DNA from: Incurvaria masculella
Lineage: Eukaryota; Arthropoda; Insecta; Lepidoptera; Incurvariidae
Direction: 5' to 3'
DNA length: 64,000 nucleotides
Assembly: GCA_946894095.1 (NCBI GenBank)
Contig: OX335644.1
Location: 23,975,595 to 24,039,594 of the forward strand
Shown: in pieces, positions 44,140 through 53,970 of the stretch
How the letters are laid out: each line of letters opens with the position of its first letter
Position numbering within the stretch: the first letter of the stretch is position 1
The notes under the pieces: generated by a model
Told to the model about the DNA's origin: nothing
Database searches by the model: none
The model's input: the letters and a program-made list of their open reading frames with translations, nothing else
Program-made: the position numbers and the translations under genes

Positions 44140-44360
44140 TAAGTGCGTTACGTCACGAAAAGCGAGCGTTTAATGGTTTGAAATCCACGTAAACTGTAGG
44201 TCCTCTTCCACTACTTGCGGGTTCGGTGCCATTGTTTGGATAAAAACATGGTCGAAGCGGCAATAAAAATTGTCCGTGCTTTTAATCCAGTTCAATGAAA
44301 CTTCAATAAATGAAACTTTTTCGGGAACGTGCTAGTATCATGGCGGTAGGTGTAAGATCT
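44140..44360 (+). mobile_element. SINE fragment
   Basis: Contains GATAAGTGCGTTACGTCACG from the tRNA-head region, CTGTAGGTCCTCTTCC and AAAAATTGTCCGTGC from the body. Head start and tail are degraded. Confidence 0.5.
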
Positions 44361-44417
44361 ACAGTATTATACAATATGCATCTAAATTAAAATTAATTTA
44401 AAATTCTGACGAGTCGT

Positions 44418-45052
44418 ATTCACTACGTATAATATTCACAACGTATAAAAGTATTTTTTTCCAAAAAATTAAAACCATGCATATCGTATAATATTCACAA
44501 CGTATAATGTTATACGTTGTGCATGAGTTTAAAAATAAAATAAACTCTTTGCATCATGCAGAACGTATAATAGTCACAACGTATAATATTCCTAACATGA
44601 ATTCACAAAAAAAGAAAACCATGCAGAACGTATAATATGCCAAGAAGCACTGCATAAAGCGCCCTAACAACGATACATTTAAGGCTGAAATTGCTACGAA
44701 TCGACATCTGTTGAAGAGTAACAATTTGCTACAACGCTAATTGAGACGGTCGAAAAGTCGCATGCGAGTATAATCTTTAATCTTATATCGATAAGGGCGC
44801 TTATCGTATGAAATATTTTAGGATTATATGATATGCATGGTTTTCTTTTTTTGTTAAATAAAGATCATAACATTATACGTTGTGACTATTATACGTTATG
44901 CATGGAGAAATAAGTAATTTAATTTTTTGGACTTCTTCATGCACTACGTATAAGATTATACGATCTGCCGATTATACGTTGTGCATGGTTTTAAAATTTT
45001 GTTAAAATATGACATTATACGATCTGCATATTATACGTTATGCCGTTCCCCC
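44418..45052. repeat. Element built from ACGTATA / TATACGT motifs
   Basis: Twelve exact ACGTATA or TATACGT words occur here, mostly within ACAACGTATAAT or ATTATACGTTGTGCATGG, in both orientations and concentrated toward the two ends, with an unrelated ~190-bp middle (44650-44860). The layout is that of a non-autonomous DNA transposon with subterminal repeats. Confidence 0.55.
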
Positions 45053-45196
45053 ATTCTGACTACAGTTTATTTTAATCGCAAAATTCACTGATTCCTTTAA
45101 AATTGGTTTGATGACTTTGTATTAGTATATAGATATAGTTGTTTACCAACAATGAGAATGAACAACAAACCGATAATGAGAGAAAAGCCAATCATG

Positions 45197-45585
45197 TCAG
45201 CCTCGGTGGCCCAGTGGCGCGACACTTCGGCGATCGCTCTCCGAAGTTAAGCAACGCTGGGTCCGGTCTGGTCTTGGATGGGTGACCATTCGACCGTTGA
45301 GAGAGGCTGGCCGTGGTTCGGATTCCACGTTAAGCTGTAGGTCCCCTTCCTTACTTACTAGGTGGTAGGGTTTATCCCGCCCGGGTTGGTACCATCGCAT
45401 TGGATGAACGATGGTCGAAGCGGCAATGAAAATTGTCCGTGTTTTCCATCCAGTTCAATGTAGCCGTGCAATATAAGGAAGGTCCTGGCATGGCACCTAG
45501 TTCCCATGTGGTGTGTTGGGCTAATACCATGACAGAACTTGTGGTATTAGCCATCCATGTCCAGTCACATAAAAAAAAAAAAAAT
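45197..45585 (+). mobile_element. SINE with 5S rRNA-like head (copy 3)
   Basis: Differs from 2222-2605 by only a handful of bases (for example CACTTCGGCG against CACTTTGGCG). Head, body and a 14-A tail are complete. Confidence 0.8.
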
Positions 45586-45966
45586 CGGTTCATACATCAG
45601 ATTAAAAAAGGAAGGAGATATAGATGTATGTCGACGCAAGCATAGTGGAAGACGTATTGGAGAATTTGTGTAGATCGAAATTGACTCGGCGAACGAATTT
45701 CGGAGCAAATTCGGGCGTGAAGACGATGTTTCGGCTGTGTGGCACAGTACACGCGGCCGGCTACTATGATATGCACACTTTGTCTAAACGGGCGGAGTCG
45801 CGAATAATAACCATATTACACTTCTTCCTCCTTTTCTATTCTTTAATAACAAATAAAACGTGTTTCTATTTACAAATATTACTTTAAGAAGCGCTTAGCG
45901 ATAATAAATGGCGAGTGCTGGCCGAAAATCCTCAATTTCTCACATAGAAACCGATGAATTGTTGGT
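45586..45966. other. 3' flank of m8
   Basis: No gene assigned. 45600-45810 is less AT-rich and open on the plus strand (45624-45887), but I recognise no domain. Confidence 0.3.
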
Positions 45967-47057
45967 TTATAATCGATTCCTCCGAGCGCTCGACGAGTCG
46001 TGCTCGTCCGTTATATGCTGTTTGAGCTTGCAACGGTTCTCGCAAGGTTTCCCGCAGACGGGACACAGGCAGCGCCGCTCGAGGCCTTCGTGAACCTTGC
46101 TCATGTGCCGCGAGAGGTCCTGCACCGACCCGTAGCTCCGGTCGCAGTACAGGCACGGCAGCCTTCCCCTCGTGTGCACCGCCCTCATGTGCCCTGCCAG
46201 ATCCTTCTTCTGAGAAAAACGCTCGTCGCACACGTTACACTTCTTCGACTTCACAGCGAGGTGCACGCTTTTGATGTGGGCCGAGAGCGAAAACTGGTGT
46301 TTGTACACCTTCCCGCAGTACTCGCAGGTCGGCGTCGGCCGTTTCTTCAGATTGTGCACCTGCTCCATGTGGTCCAACTTGTGAACGTGGTTCTTGAATC
46401 TCAGACCGGGGCATCGGGCGCAAATCAGAAAGCCGATGCCCCTGTGGATGTAGTCGACGTGTCGCTTCTTGAGGTATTCGGTCACGAAAGGCGCGTGGCA
46501 CGTTTCGCACACGAACGACTTCACCGCGTGCTCGAGACTGTGCGCCTTCAGGCGACGCACGCTCATGAAGCCGTGCCCGCACACCTCGCAGATGTTGAGG
46601 GGGAAATGCGTCTCCATGTGCGCGTCGATGTTCTGGAAGTCCCGGTGTGCCTCGCCACACAGCTGACACAGGTACTCCTCTTCGGCAAGTTTATACGGGA
46701 CGAGAACGTCTGCCGTGTTCTTGTAGGTCGATATTCCGTGGACATCGTTGAGGTGACGCTCCAGCGATTCCAAGTCGGCAATACTCTGATCGCAAATCGT
46801 GCACAACAAGTCGGTGATGTCGACTCGGAGCGCCGTTTTGGGCGCGCACTTCACGGCTCGGAACAGATGGGAGGCGTGCTTGCTGCGGGTGTGATCGCGG
46901 AGCGCGGGGACATCGAAGTCCTCGTAGCAGTTGAAGATGCAACGGAACGTCTTGCCGCGCCGGCGCTCGAACGGCGTGGCGTTGCTGTGGTTCAGAACGG
47001 CGACCGATAAGTGGAGGCCGTCGATGGTCTTGTTGAACGCTTTTGTGCAGATTGGGC
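45967..47057 (-). CDS. m8: terminal exon with ten C2H2 fingers
   Basis: Acceptor CGTTTTGTTTTAG then GCCCAATCTGC, common phase (GPICTKAFNKTIDGLHL), 363 residues. The frame stays open from 47057 although no ATG or GTG occurs before 46854, which is why a simple ORF search shows only the part from 46854. Fingers begin CIFNC (three-residue spacer), CTIC, CQLC, CEVC, CETC, CARC, CEYC, CNVC, CLYC and CPVC. Finger 4 carries GHGFMSV where its relatives have GRGFMSV. The C-terminus SSSARRNRL is longer than in m7. Confidence 0.87.
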
Positions 47058-47144
47058 CTAAAACAAAACGAAATTGTAGTTTTACTAGTTTATTATAGCG
47101 CCGTCGCTCGCGTGAACTAGCTATACGATTTCGTTGTTAGGGCC

Positions 47145-47225
47145 CGATTACTAAGCTCCGCTGTCCGTGTGTCAGCGGGCTGTATCTCATGAACCGTAAT
47201 GATAGAAGGTTTAAATGATTCGCAA
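47145..47225 (+). mobile_element. Interspersed repeat scrap
   Basis: GATTACTAAGCTCCGCTGTCC and GGGCTGTATCTCATGAACCG match the middle of the 16444-16795 repeat without its microsatellite. Confidence 0.5.
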
Positions 47226-47261
47226 ATAGTAAAAATTAAAGGGATCCCAGGAAACGTGACA

Positions 47262-47300
47262 TGTAATCCAAAGGTCGCAGGTTCGAATCCTGCTTTCGAC
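47262..47300 (+). repeat. tRNA-like T-arm relic
   Basis: TAATCCAAAGGTCGCAGG followed by a perfect GGTTCGAATCC B box and a closing TGC. The 5' half of a tRNA is absent. Same segment as 13640-13674. Confidence 0.45.
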
Positions 47301-47434
47301 GAATGTCATCACCAAAACTTTTCAGATTATTTTCAAAATCTGATAAGAATGCTTCAAATGTAGATGTCGCTGAAACTCAAATTAATGAGATAATGGCAAT
47401 GTCGTATCCATTAAATACATTAAATTATTTACCT

Positions 47435-47625
47435 ACAGTAAGTAGTGATTTGCACTGTAACTTTTACAGTCAATGCAACTACCCGCAGTATGATGTGCAT
47501 TGTTAATTTTACAGTCAATGGAGCTACCGACCGTAAGCAGTGATGTGTACTGTCACTTCAACAATCAACGGAGCTACCCGCAGTAAGCAGTGATGTGCAC
47601 TGTGACTTACAGTCACTATGGTCGA
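47435..47625 (+). repeat. Four-unit ~50-bp tandem repeat
   Basis: Units share GTGATGTGCACTGT, TTACAGTCAATG and GAGCTACCCGCAGTA with substitutions. It is directly followed by a SINE body fragment (47620-47740: ATGGTCGAAGCTGCGATGAA, CACCTAGTTCCCATG). Confidence 0.6.
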
Positions 47626-47740
47626 AGCTGCGATGAAGAATGTCCGTGTTTATCATGCATTGCAATGTTAGCCGTGCAAAGGCCCGGACATTTCACCTAG
47701 TTCCCATGTTGTGTGTTAAACTCTAACCATCTATGCCCAG

Positions 47741-48367
47741 TACGGTGAAAGAAAACAATACGAGGAAACCAACCTCTTCGATAGTGTTAGGCGTTCTACT
47801 ACTACTAGATGACACAACAACGGGCTCTACACTTACTCATTATGTATGTCTTTTTTATAAAGGCATGGGTACTGTGTTGAGATACCAAAGGTGCTCAGAA
47901 AATCCATATCCATCTCACCTCGCGAAACCACGCTCGGCGAGGCACCATGCCAGCGGCTTCGCGGACTATCACTGAGCTATCGAAATTGTTCAAATTACGT
48001 TTGTAGACCCGCCGGCAGACAGTTCCAATCTGGCGGATCAATAATGTCAATCAAAAGGGGGTCCTCTCATTCTCTGCGGCGAGTGCTCCGGATATAGGCA
48101 TGATGGTGAGGAATAAGGGAGGCAAGTTCCGCAGAGCAACATCCATGATTGTACGTAGAAAAGACTAGAAAAGACAAACCGTCTGTGGCTCATGGACTCC
48201 AGGCCAGCGGTGAGTTGTGGGTCACCAACAAGATGGACCGCTCAACAGCGTGGTACCTGAGATTGTGTATAGATGCTCAGGAACCAAATATGGCACACAT
48301 AATGGCGTTAGGTAGTTAAATAAATCCAGTTACATAAAAAAAAACAGGGATGGCAATCAGAGCCCGT
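47741..48367. other. Unassigned spacer
   Basis: No gene or repeat family recognised. Confidence 0.3.
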
Positions 48368-48612
48368 AGTCCCAGTTGTCACCTAAATTGACGTTTACGA
48401 CAAGCCCATCGACTGGCGTTTTCAAATGTATGGAGAAATTGAGGAGCGCGCGCAGTGGGCGTTAAGCGAACTAACGTTTGCGAGTCCGAGGTTCACTTAG
48501 ACAGCTTGAAGAAGTAAAACCACAGAATAAGTAGAAAACATTTGTATAGGGTTTGACTTTCTTACGTAACTTCGAAGTTCCGTAAACACCAATTTAGGTG
48601 AGAACTCAGACT
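48368..48612. mobile_element. MITE (AGTCTGAGTT family), second complete copy
   Basis: Ends AGTCCCAGTTGTCACCTAAA and TTTAGGTGAGAACTCAGACT. Interior in the opposite orientation to 39277-39613 and shorter by ~90 bp. Confidence 0.65.
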
Positions 48613-49113
48613 GAACACTCTCAGGTGTATGAGTGGGGTTCGATAAAGCAAAGCACAACATGATTTTCGTAAATTATGTTTATTTACCTAATTCATAGAA
48701 ACAAGCGTATTTCTTGAAATATCCAGAATTACTTAAATATCATGAAAATGTAAAACAGCAAACAAATATGTTCCATACATGTAGTTTTTTTTTTTTTTTT
48801 TGTTAAAAAGCACCCGAATAAAAATATGGTGCTGCTCACAAAAAATAAAAAAATTAGATGCATAAAAACTCACAAACTGTTTCCTAACGTATGCATATTA
48901 CCAATACCACGTATGCATTAAAACGAATTTCTATACATCAACAAAAATGTTTTGATCAATAAATTTCTAATACTTTGATCATTAATGTATCATAAAATAT
49001 ATGTCTTATCATAAGAAGTTATTACATATTGCATTGTGTTTAGCAGTATCTTATAGAAATTGGTATCTCCACAACGCGAATCTGATGTCTTTGTAAGATG
49101 AAATAAAACATAT
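48613..49113. other. Unassigned AT-rich spacer
   Basis: A T run near 48787-48802 and low-complexity AT; nothing else seen. Confidence 0.3.
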
Positions 49114-49602
49114 ATGATAAACATTATCAAACGATCTTTGAACTCCGCTGGAATCCCTAGCATACTAGAACCGCCAGGCCTGTTTCGATCAGACGGCAAA
49201 AGACCAGACGGTATGACCCTGGTCCCGTGGAAAAAGGGAAAGGCATTAGTGTGGGATGCAACGTGCGCTGACACACTAGCGCCGAGCCACGTCCTTGCTT
49301 CCTCGCGCTTAGGTGGGGCTGCGGCAGCCATTGCTGCAGGTAACAAAAGAAAAAAATATGAGTCGCTATCAGACCTCTTTGAATTTTTACCTTTTGCGGT
49401 GGAAACTCTTGGTGCGTGGTCATCCGAGTCCTTAGCTTTCGCAGATGTGCTTGGAAAACTCTTAAGCGAGACCTCGGGCGATTCACGCTCCAAAATGTTT
49501 TTTGTTCGCCGCATAAGCATTGAAATTCAAAGAGGAAATGCTATAAGTATTTTAGGGACAATGGCTGCCTCGGCAGACCTAGAGGAGATATTTTATTTAT
49601 AA
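49114..49602 (+). CDS. Retroelement-type C-terminal ORF, nuclease-like pattern
   Basis: A 162-codon open frame. [20 protein letters not shown], then [18 protein letters not shown] followed by [15 protein letters not shown], and [15 protein letters not shown] at the end. I recognise this as the C-terminal module found behind reverse transcriptases in many invertebrate repeats; the PDG...D.TC spacing looks like a PD-(D/E)XK-type nuclease, which is inference. No polymerase is present upstream (48613-49113 is AT-rich), so this is a 5'-truncated copy. Apparently intact reading frame, with unknown expression. A partial relative is at 31198-31378. Confidence 0.5.
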   Translation: MINIIKRSLNSAGIPSILEPPGLFRSDGKRPDGMTLVPWKKGKALVWDATCADTLAPSHVLASSRLGGAAAAIAAGNKRKKYESLSDLFEFLPFAVETLGAWSSESLAFADVLGKLLSETSGDSRSKMFFVRRISIEIQRGNAISILGTMAASADLEEIFYL

Positions 49603-50039
49603 TGCACATACTATATTCTCTATTTGTTTGAATAAACTGCTAATAATGATAATCCATATATGAGAATACATAAATTATTTGTATTTAATGAAATAGTTAA
49701 GTCCGAAATTAGCTTCCAAAGATTGATCTCACAGATTCCTTTTTTTTAGAACTGGTTATGGTCCCGATTCCCGATCCTGCACTCCCTGAACCCCATTGCA
49801 GCTCCAGGGGCGCGGCTCGCGCCATCCGATCCGCATAGAGACGGCGGCGCGGGACACAAGAGGGGGCGTTCAGCTACATACAACCAGATTAGCTGTTTTT
49901 CTAATTTATATAATTATTTATTTATTCATTTACTTATTTAGTTGTTTTTACCGTATTGGTTCTGTAGGCAGACATAATATTTTTTTTAGAACGCAATATA
50001 TAAGAAATAGTTAAAGGCCTGGAGTGCATTGCAGACTTC
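49603..50039. other. Unassigned spacer
   Basis: No gene recognised; ATTT-type low complexity near 49905-49945. Confidence 0.3.
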
Positions 50040-50390
50040 AGTAGTACAGGATCTATTTCAGAGTTTAGCAGTACAAAAACTTCTCGATCGGCCTATTAAT
50101 TCCAAGTTTAGCAGCACTAAAACTTCACGATCGGCCTATTCATTCAAAGTTTAGCAGTACAAAAACTTCACGAGCCGATTAATTTCAAGTTTAGTAGTAC
50201 GAAAACTTCACGATCGGCCTGTCCATTCAAAGTTTAGCAGTAGAAAAACTTCACGAGCCTATTAATTTCAAGTTTAGTAGTACGAAAACTTCACGATCGG
50301 CCTGTCCATTCAAAGTTTAGCAGTACAAAAACTTCACGAGCCTAATAATTTCAAGTTTAGTAGTACGAAATCTTCACGATCGACATTATT
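50040..50390 (+). repeat. ~41-bp tandem repeat with an 83-bp higher-order period
   Basis: Units of the type AAGTTTAGCAGTACAAAAAC, TTCACGATCGGCCT alternate between two forms (CGATCGGCCTGTCCATTC and CGAGCCTATTAATTTC), so the pattern repeats every 83 bp (for example 50211 and 50294). About eight units, more diverged at the left edge. Confidence 0.7.
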
Positions 50391-50693
50391 CATAACACAT
50401 GATGTCATGAACCGTCGTGAACTGTTACATGACATGAATTGTTGATTCTCGTCCTTCTTATGATTAGCTCCCCTTTTTACCTGCGATTGTAAGCAGTGGC
50501 AAATGCTTTTGTAAACTTAGACTAAGTGGACGTTGAAAAAAAATATTTGCAGAGTTTCTTGCCCGTTCTCAGCTGGGATTGCTGAACTGGCTAATGATAA
50601 AATATGACAAATCCGAGTGGGGTGTACTGTCTAGGGATGATGAAAAGATAATAAAAATATTGAAGGCGAGTCCGCATTGTGAGCCCTTCCAAT

Positions 50694-51680
50694 CCTGCTG
50701 AAAATTGCTCTTCACTACATTTAAAAAAGTGGCCCTATAGCCTATTAGTGAATTTTCATGCATGTCTTGCGGAGCAACTCTGGAATTAGACGACTCTGCA
50801 ATTTGACTTCTTTTACTCCTGCTGATAATTGCGCGTCACTACGTTTCTAAAAGTGGCCCAAAAATGTCCTATTAGTGCTTCTTCATGTGAGTCTTGAGGG
50901 AGCGACTCTGGAATTAGACGACTCTGCAATTTGACTTCTTTTACTCCTACTGATAATTGCGCGTCACTACGTTTCTAAAAGTGGCCCAAAAATGTCCTAT
51001 TAGTGCTTCTTCATGTGAGTCTTGAGGGAGCGACTCTGGAATTAGACGACTCTGCAATTTGACTTCTTTTACTCCTGCTGATAATTGCGCGTCACTACGT
51101 TTCTAAAAGTGGCCCAAAAATGTCCTATTGGTGCTTCTTCATGTGAGTCTTGAGGGAGCAACTCTGGAATTAGACGACTCTGCAATTTGACTTCTTTTAC
51201 TCCTGCTGATAATTGCGCGTCACTACGTTTCTAAAAGTGGCCCAAAAATGTCCTATTAGTGCTTCTTCATGTGAGTCTTGAGGGAGCGACTCTGGAATTA
51301 GACGACTCTGCAATTTGACTTCTTTTACTCCTGCTGATAATTGCGCGTCACTACGTTTCTAAAAGTGGCCCAAAAATGTCCTATTAGTGCTTCTTCATGT
51401 TAGTCTTGAGGGAGCGACTCTGGAATTAGACGACTCTGCAATTTGACTTCTTTTACTCCTGCTGATAATTGCGCGTCACTACGTTTCTAAAAGTGGCCCA
51501 AAAATGTCCTATTGGTGCTTCTTCATGTGAGTCTTGAGGGAGCAACTCTGGAATTAGAAGACTCTGCAATTTGACTTCTTTTACTCCTGCTGATAATTGC
51601 GCGTCACTACGTTTCTAAAAGTGGCCCAAAAATGTCCTATTGGTGCTTCTTCATGTGAGTCTTGAGGGAGCAACTCTGGA
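50694..51680 (-). repeat. 128-bp tandem array derived from the 3' end of m9
   Basis: The word CCTATTRGTGCTTCTTCATG recurs at exactly 128-bp steps (anchor bases 50743, 50871, 50999, 51127, 51255, 51383, 51511, 51639). Read on the minus strand, each unit repeats the last codons of m9 (SLKTHMKKH, stop) plus ~90 bp of 3' flank. In the extra units the finger cysteine is CGC (Arg) in some and the stop has moved one codon (CAC TAA against CAC CAA TAG). Identity between units is very high, except for the oldest one at 50694-50800. Confidence 0.85.
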
Positions 51681-52745
51681 AGAAGGCGAGCCCGCACATC
51701 TTGCAAACGTAACGCCTATCGTTGAAGTGCAGCCGCATGTGTATTTTCATCGTCTTGCGCCGCCCGAAGCCCTTCTTGCACACCTTGCACACGTGCGCGC
51801 GCTCCCTCGTGTGCCGCACGAAGTGGTTCCGCAGCTCCGCCCTCGAGAAGCACGCGTAGTCGCACATCTCGCACTTGTAGTTCCTCTCGTGGAGGTGCAC
51901 CTTCCTAATGTGCTCCGAGAGGCGGCCCTTCCGCACGAACACCATCTCGCACGCCTCGCACCGGTGCTTGAGGTGCTCGGCGTTGTGCACCCGGATCAGG
52001 TGCACCTCGCGCTTGATTGTGTCCTTGAAGACGAGCGGGCACTGCGGACACTGGAACTTGATCGACTTGTGGTAGTAGTGGACGTGGGCGTCCCGCTTGC
52101 CGGCGGTGGGGAAGGTCTTGTCGCATATCTTGCACTCGAAGCTGCCCTCCTCGTGCATCTTGCGGTGCCGCGTGAGGCGGTCGTGCGAGAGGAACCCGTT
52201 GCCGCAGGTGTCGCATATGTAGTCCGTGAAGTGTTTGTTCATGTGCTGGTTGAGGAGGTGGAAGGTGCGGAGACGCTCCGTGCAGAACTGACAGTCGAAC
52301 CTGTCTATGGCCAGCTTGAAGGGCAGGATTCCGTCCCCGGCGTCGTCGTAGAACTTCTGATTGTGGCTCCCGGCTAGATGCGCTTTCAAGTCGTCGACGG
52401 CGGGGAACGTCGCGGTGCAGAGTTTGCACCCGATCTCGGTGACGTCTATTTTGATGGGTTGCTCCTTGCGGATGCGTTTGACGAACGTTTTCACCTTCTC
52501 TTCACTGTGGACGTCAAGAGTGTGGCGTCGCAGTTCCCCAGGGTCGAGGTACTGTCGCGGGCAGTAGAAGCAGCGGTAGCTGCTGTTCCCCCGCCACTTG
52601 AACGGGCATAGTGTGGAGTTCTCCAGCAATAGGGTAGTGTTGGCTTTGATCAGTTGGTCTTTTTGAATACGCTTAGGCTTGGCGGCTCTGGGTTTAGCTT
52701 GCGATACGGGCCGTATGCAGTCTTCCATGGTCAAGTCGTATATTC
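51637..52745 (-). CDS. m9: terminal exon with ten C2H2 fingers
   Basis: Acceptor TCTCGTTCTAG then GAATATACGACTTGACC, common phase (GIYDLTMEDCIRPVSQAK), 369 residues. An ATG eight codons further is possible as an internal start. Fingers begin CFYC (normal two-residue spacer), CKLC, CQFC, CDTC, CKIC, CPQC, CEAC, CEMC, CKVC and CKMC. Lead region is basic (KPRAAKPKRIQK). The stop codon and last finger lie inside the final unit of the 128-bp array, so its 3'UTR would be the array itself. Confidence 0.88.
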
Positions 52746-53588
52746 CTAGAACGAGAGAAAATGCTCTTAGTTTTCTTTATCATAAGGGTGTAATTGCATT
52801 CTTTCACATCCTCGCGGGAGGTCAATCCAGGTTGATAATTTACTTCTGCTTTTTGATTCGCCTCAGAGGGAAAATAAAAAATTAAAGAGTTCTTCGACCA
52901 CCACACTTTGTCTGATTCTGAAAGCAGCGCTGCTTAATTTATGACTTTATTTTGAAAATGTAAAAAATACTCAGCTCCTAAAAACATACATTATTGCTCC
53001 AAAACTTATTTATGATGAATATGGTTTATTTCACTTTATCCAGGATTTAGAATTCCTTTTCATGAGTGGGTTTGAGTGTCCAATACAGATTATTGTCCTT
53101 TAAAAATGTTAAGGAAAGCAATAACAGCATTTATGAGAAAATCTTAAAAATATGTTGTGAACAAATAGGGTCATATATATAGGTGTAACAAAAGTCACTG
53201 CCGTAACTCCGTCGTCGAAATATTTGAAGTTCCATGATGAATTTTTTTTCCAACTGCTCTTCGTGTCCAAATATTTTCAGAGTTAAATATTTTGTCATTA
53301 TCCTAAAGTAGGCAGCAATTCGGTGCGTTAAAACCCTACCGTTCATATTGGCTACGAGGCTACTCCTTTAATTTCTGTTTCCTGGACACTCACTAGGTGC
53401 CAGCTCACCCCGCATCCGGGGTTTATTTATTTAAAAAAAGTTAAATTTAAATTGTGACTAGTTAATTAGTGTACGAAAATAAATCTTTTTCGGACGCAAA
53501 TTACAGCAAAAGATGTTTATTATTTGCATTGATTAGGGATTGAGGATATCACTATTTTAAAACGTACGCGGGACATAATGAGTTAGAA
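52746..53588. other. Spacer between m9 and m10
   Basis: AT-rich; no gene, 5' exon or repeat recognised on either strand. Confidence 0.3.
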
Positions 53589-53748
53589 GGCTTACCGCAT
53601 GAGGAGCAGGACGTCAAGCTAAGCGATGGGTAGTCAGTAACGTGCCTACCTCCGTCGCGACAGGCACGTTCTCCTGAAGATGGAGCCCATGTGAGGTTTC
53701 GAATCGTCGAGCAGCACGTCCTGCTCCTCATACGCGTGGTAAGCCGTC
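53589..53748. repeat. Nested inverted repeats (two hairpins in one)
   Basis: Outer arms GGCTTACCGCATGAGGAGCA... (53589-53614) and ...TGCTCCTCATACGCGTGGTAAGCC (to 53745); inner arms AACGTGCCT (53639) and AGGCACGTT (to 53671). Unusually GC-rich for this spacer. Confidence 0.6.
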
Positions 53749-53970
53749 AAACTAAATATTAGACCGCAAGAATACTTTCCAGACTTCACGGTAGAGAAAG
53801 CCGTTGCACCTGTATATGTAGTGAAATTATATTAATGAATCTATGTTTATTTAATAATTACTTATCTTAAAAAAAATCCTTACAAAAATCATATGACCAA
53901 TTGAATCTAACAGTGCTGACTTTGTAAATATGAGAAAAAGGCGAACAGAATGGATACATACTGCAATCTA

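Noticed and set aside
47262..47300. A tRNA gene (perfect B box), also at 13640 and 60656
   Set aside because: No acceptor stem, D arm or anticodon arm can be formed; the same piece recurs as a repeat.
50040..51680. A CRISPR array
   Set aside because: The repeats are contiguous without unique spacers; one array is derived from a coding exon, and the genome is eukaryotic.
53131..53346. A minus-strand 5' exon for the cassettes between m9 and m10
   Set aside because: I looked for a ZAD-like cysteine pair and a phase-1 donor in the spacers (29.0-30.2, 35.2-36.0, 42.7-44.1, 47.7-49.1, 52.7-53.6 and 56.3-57.5 kb) and saw none.
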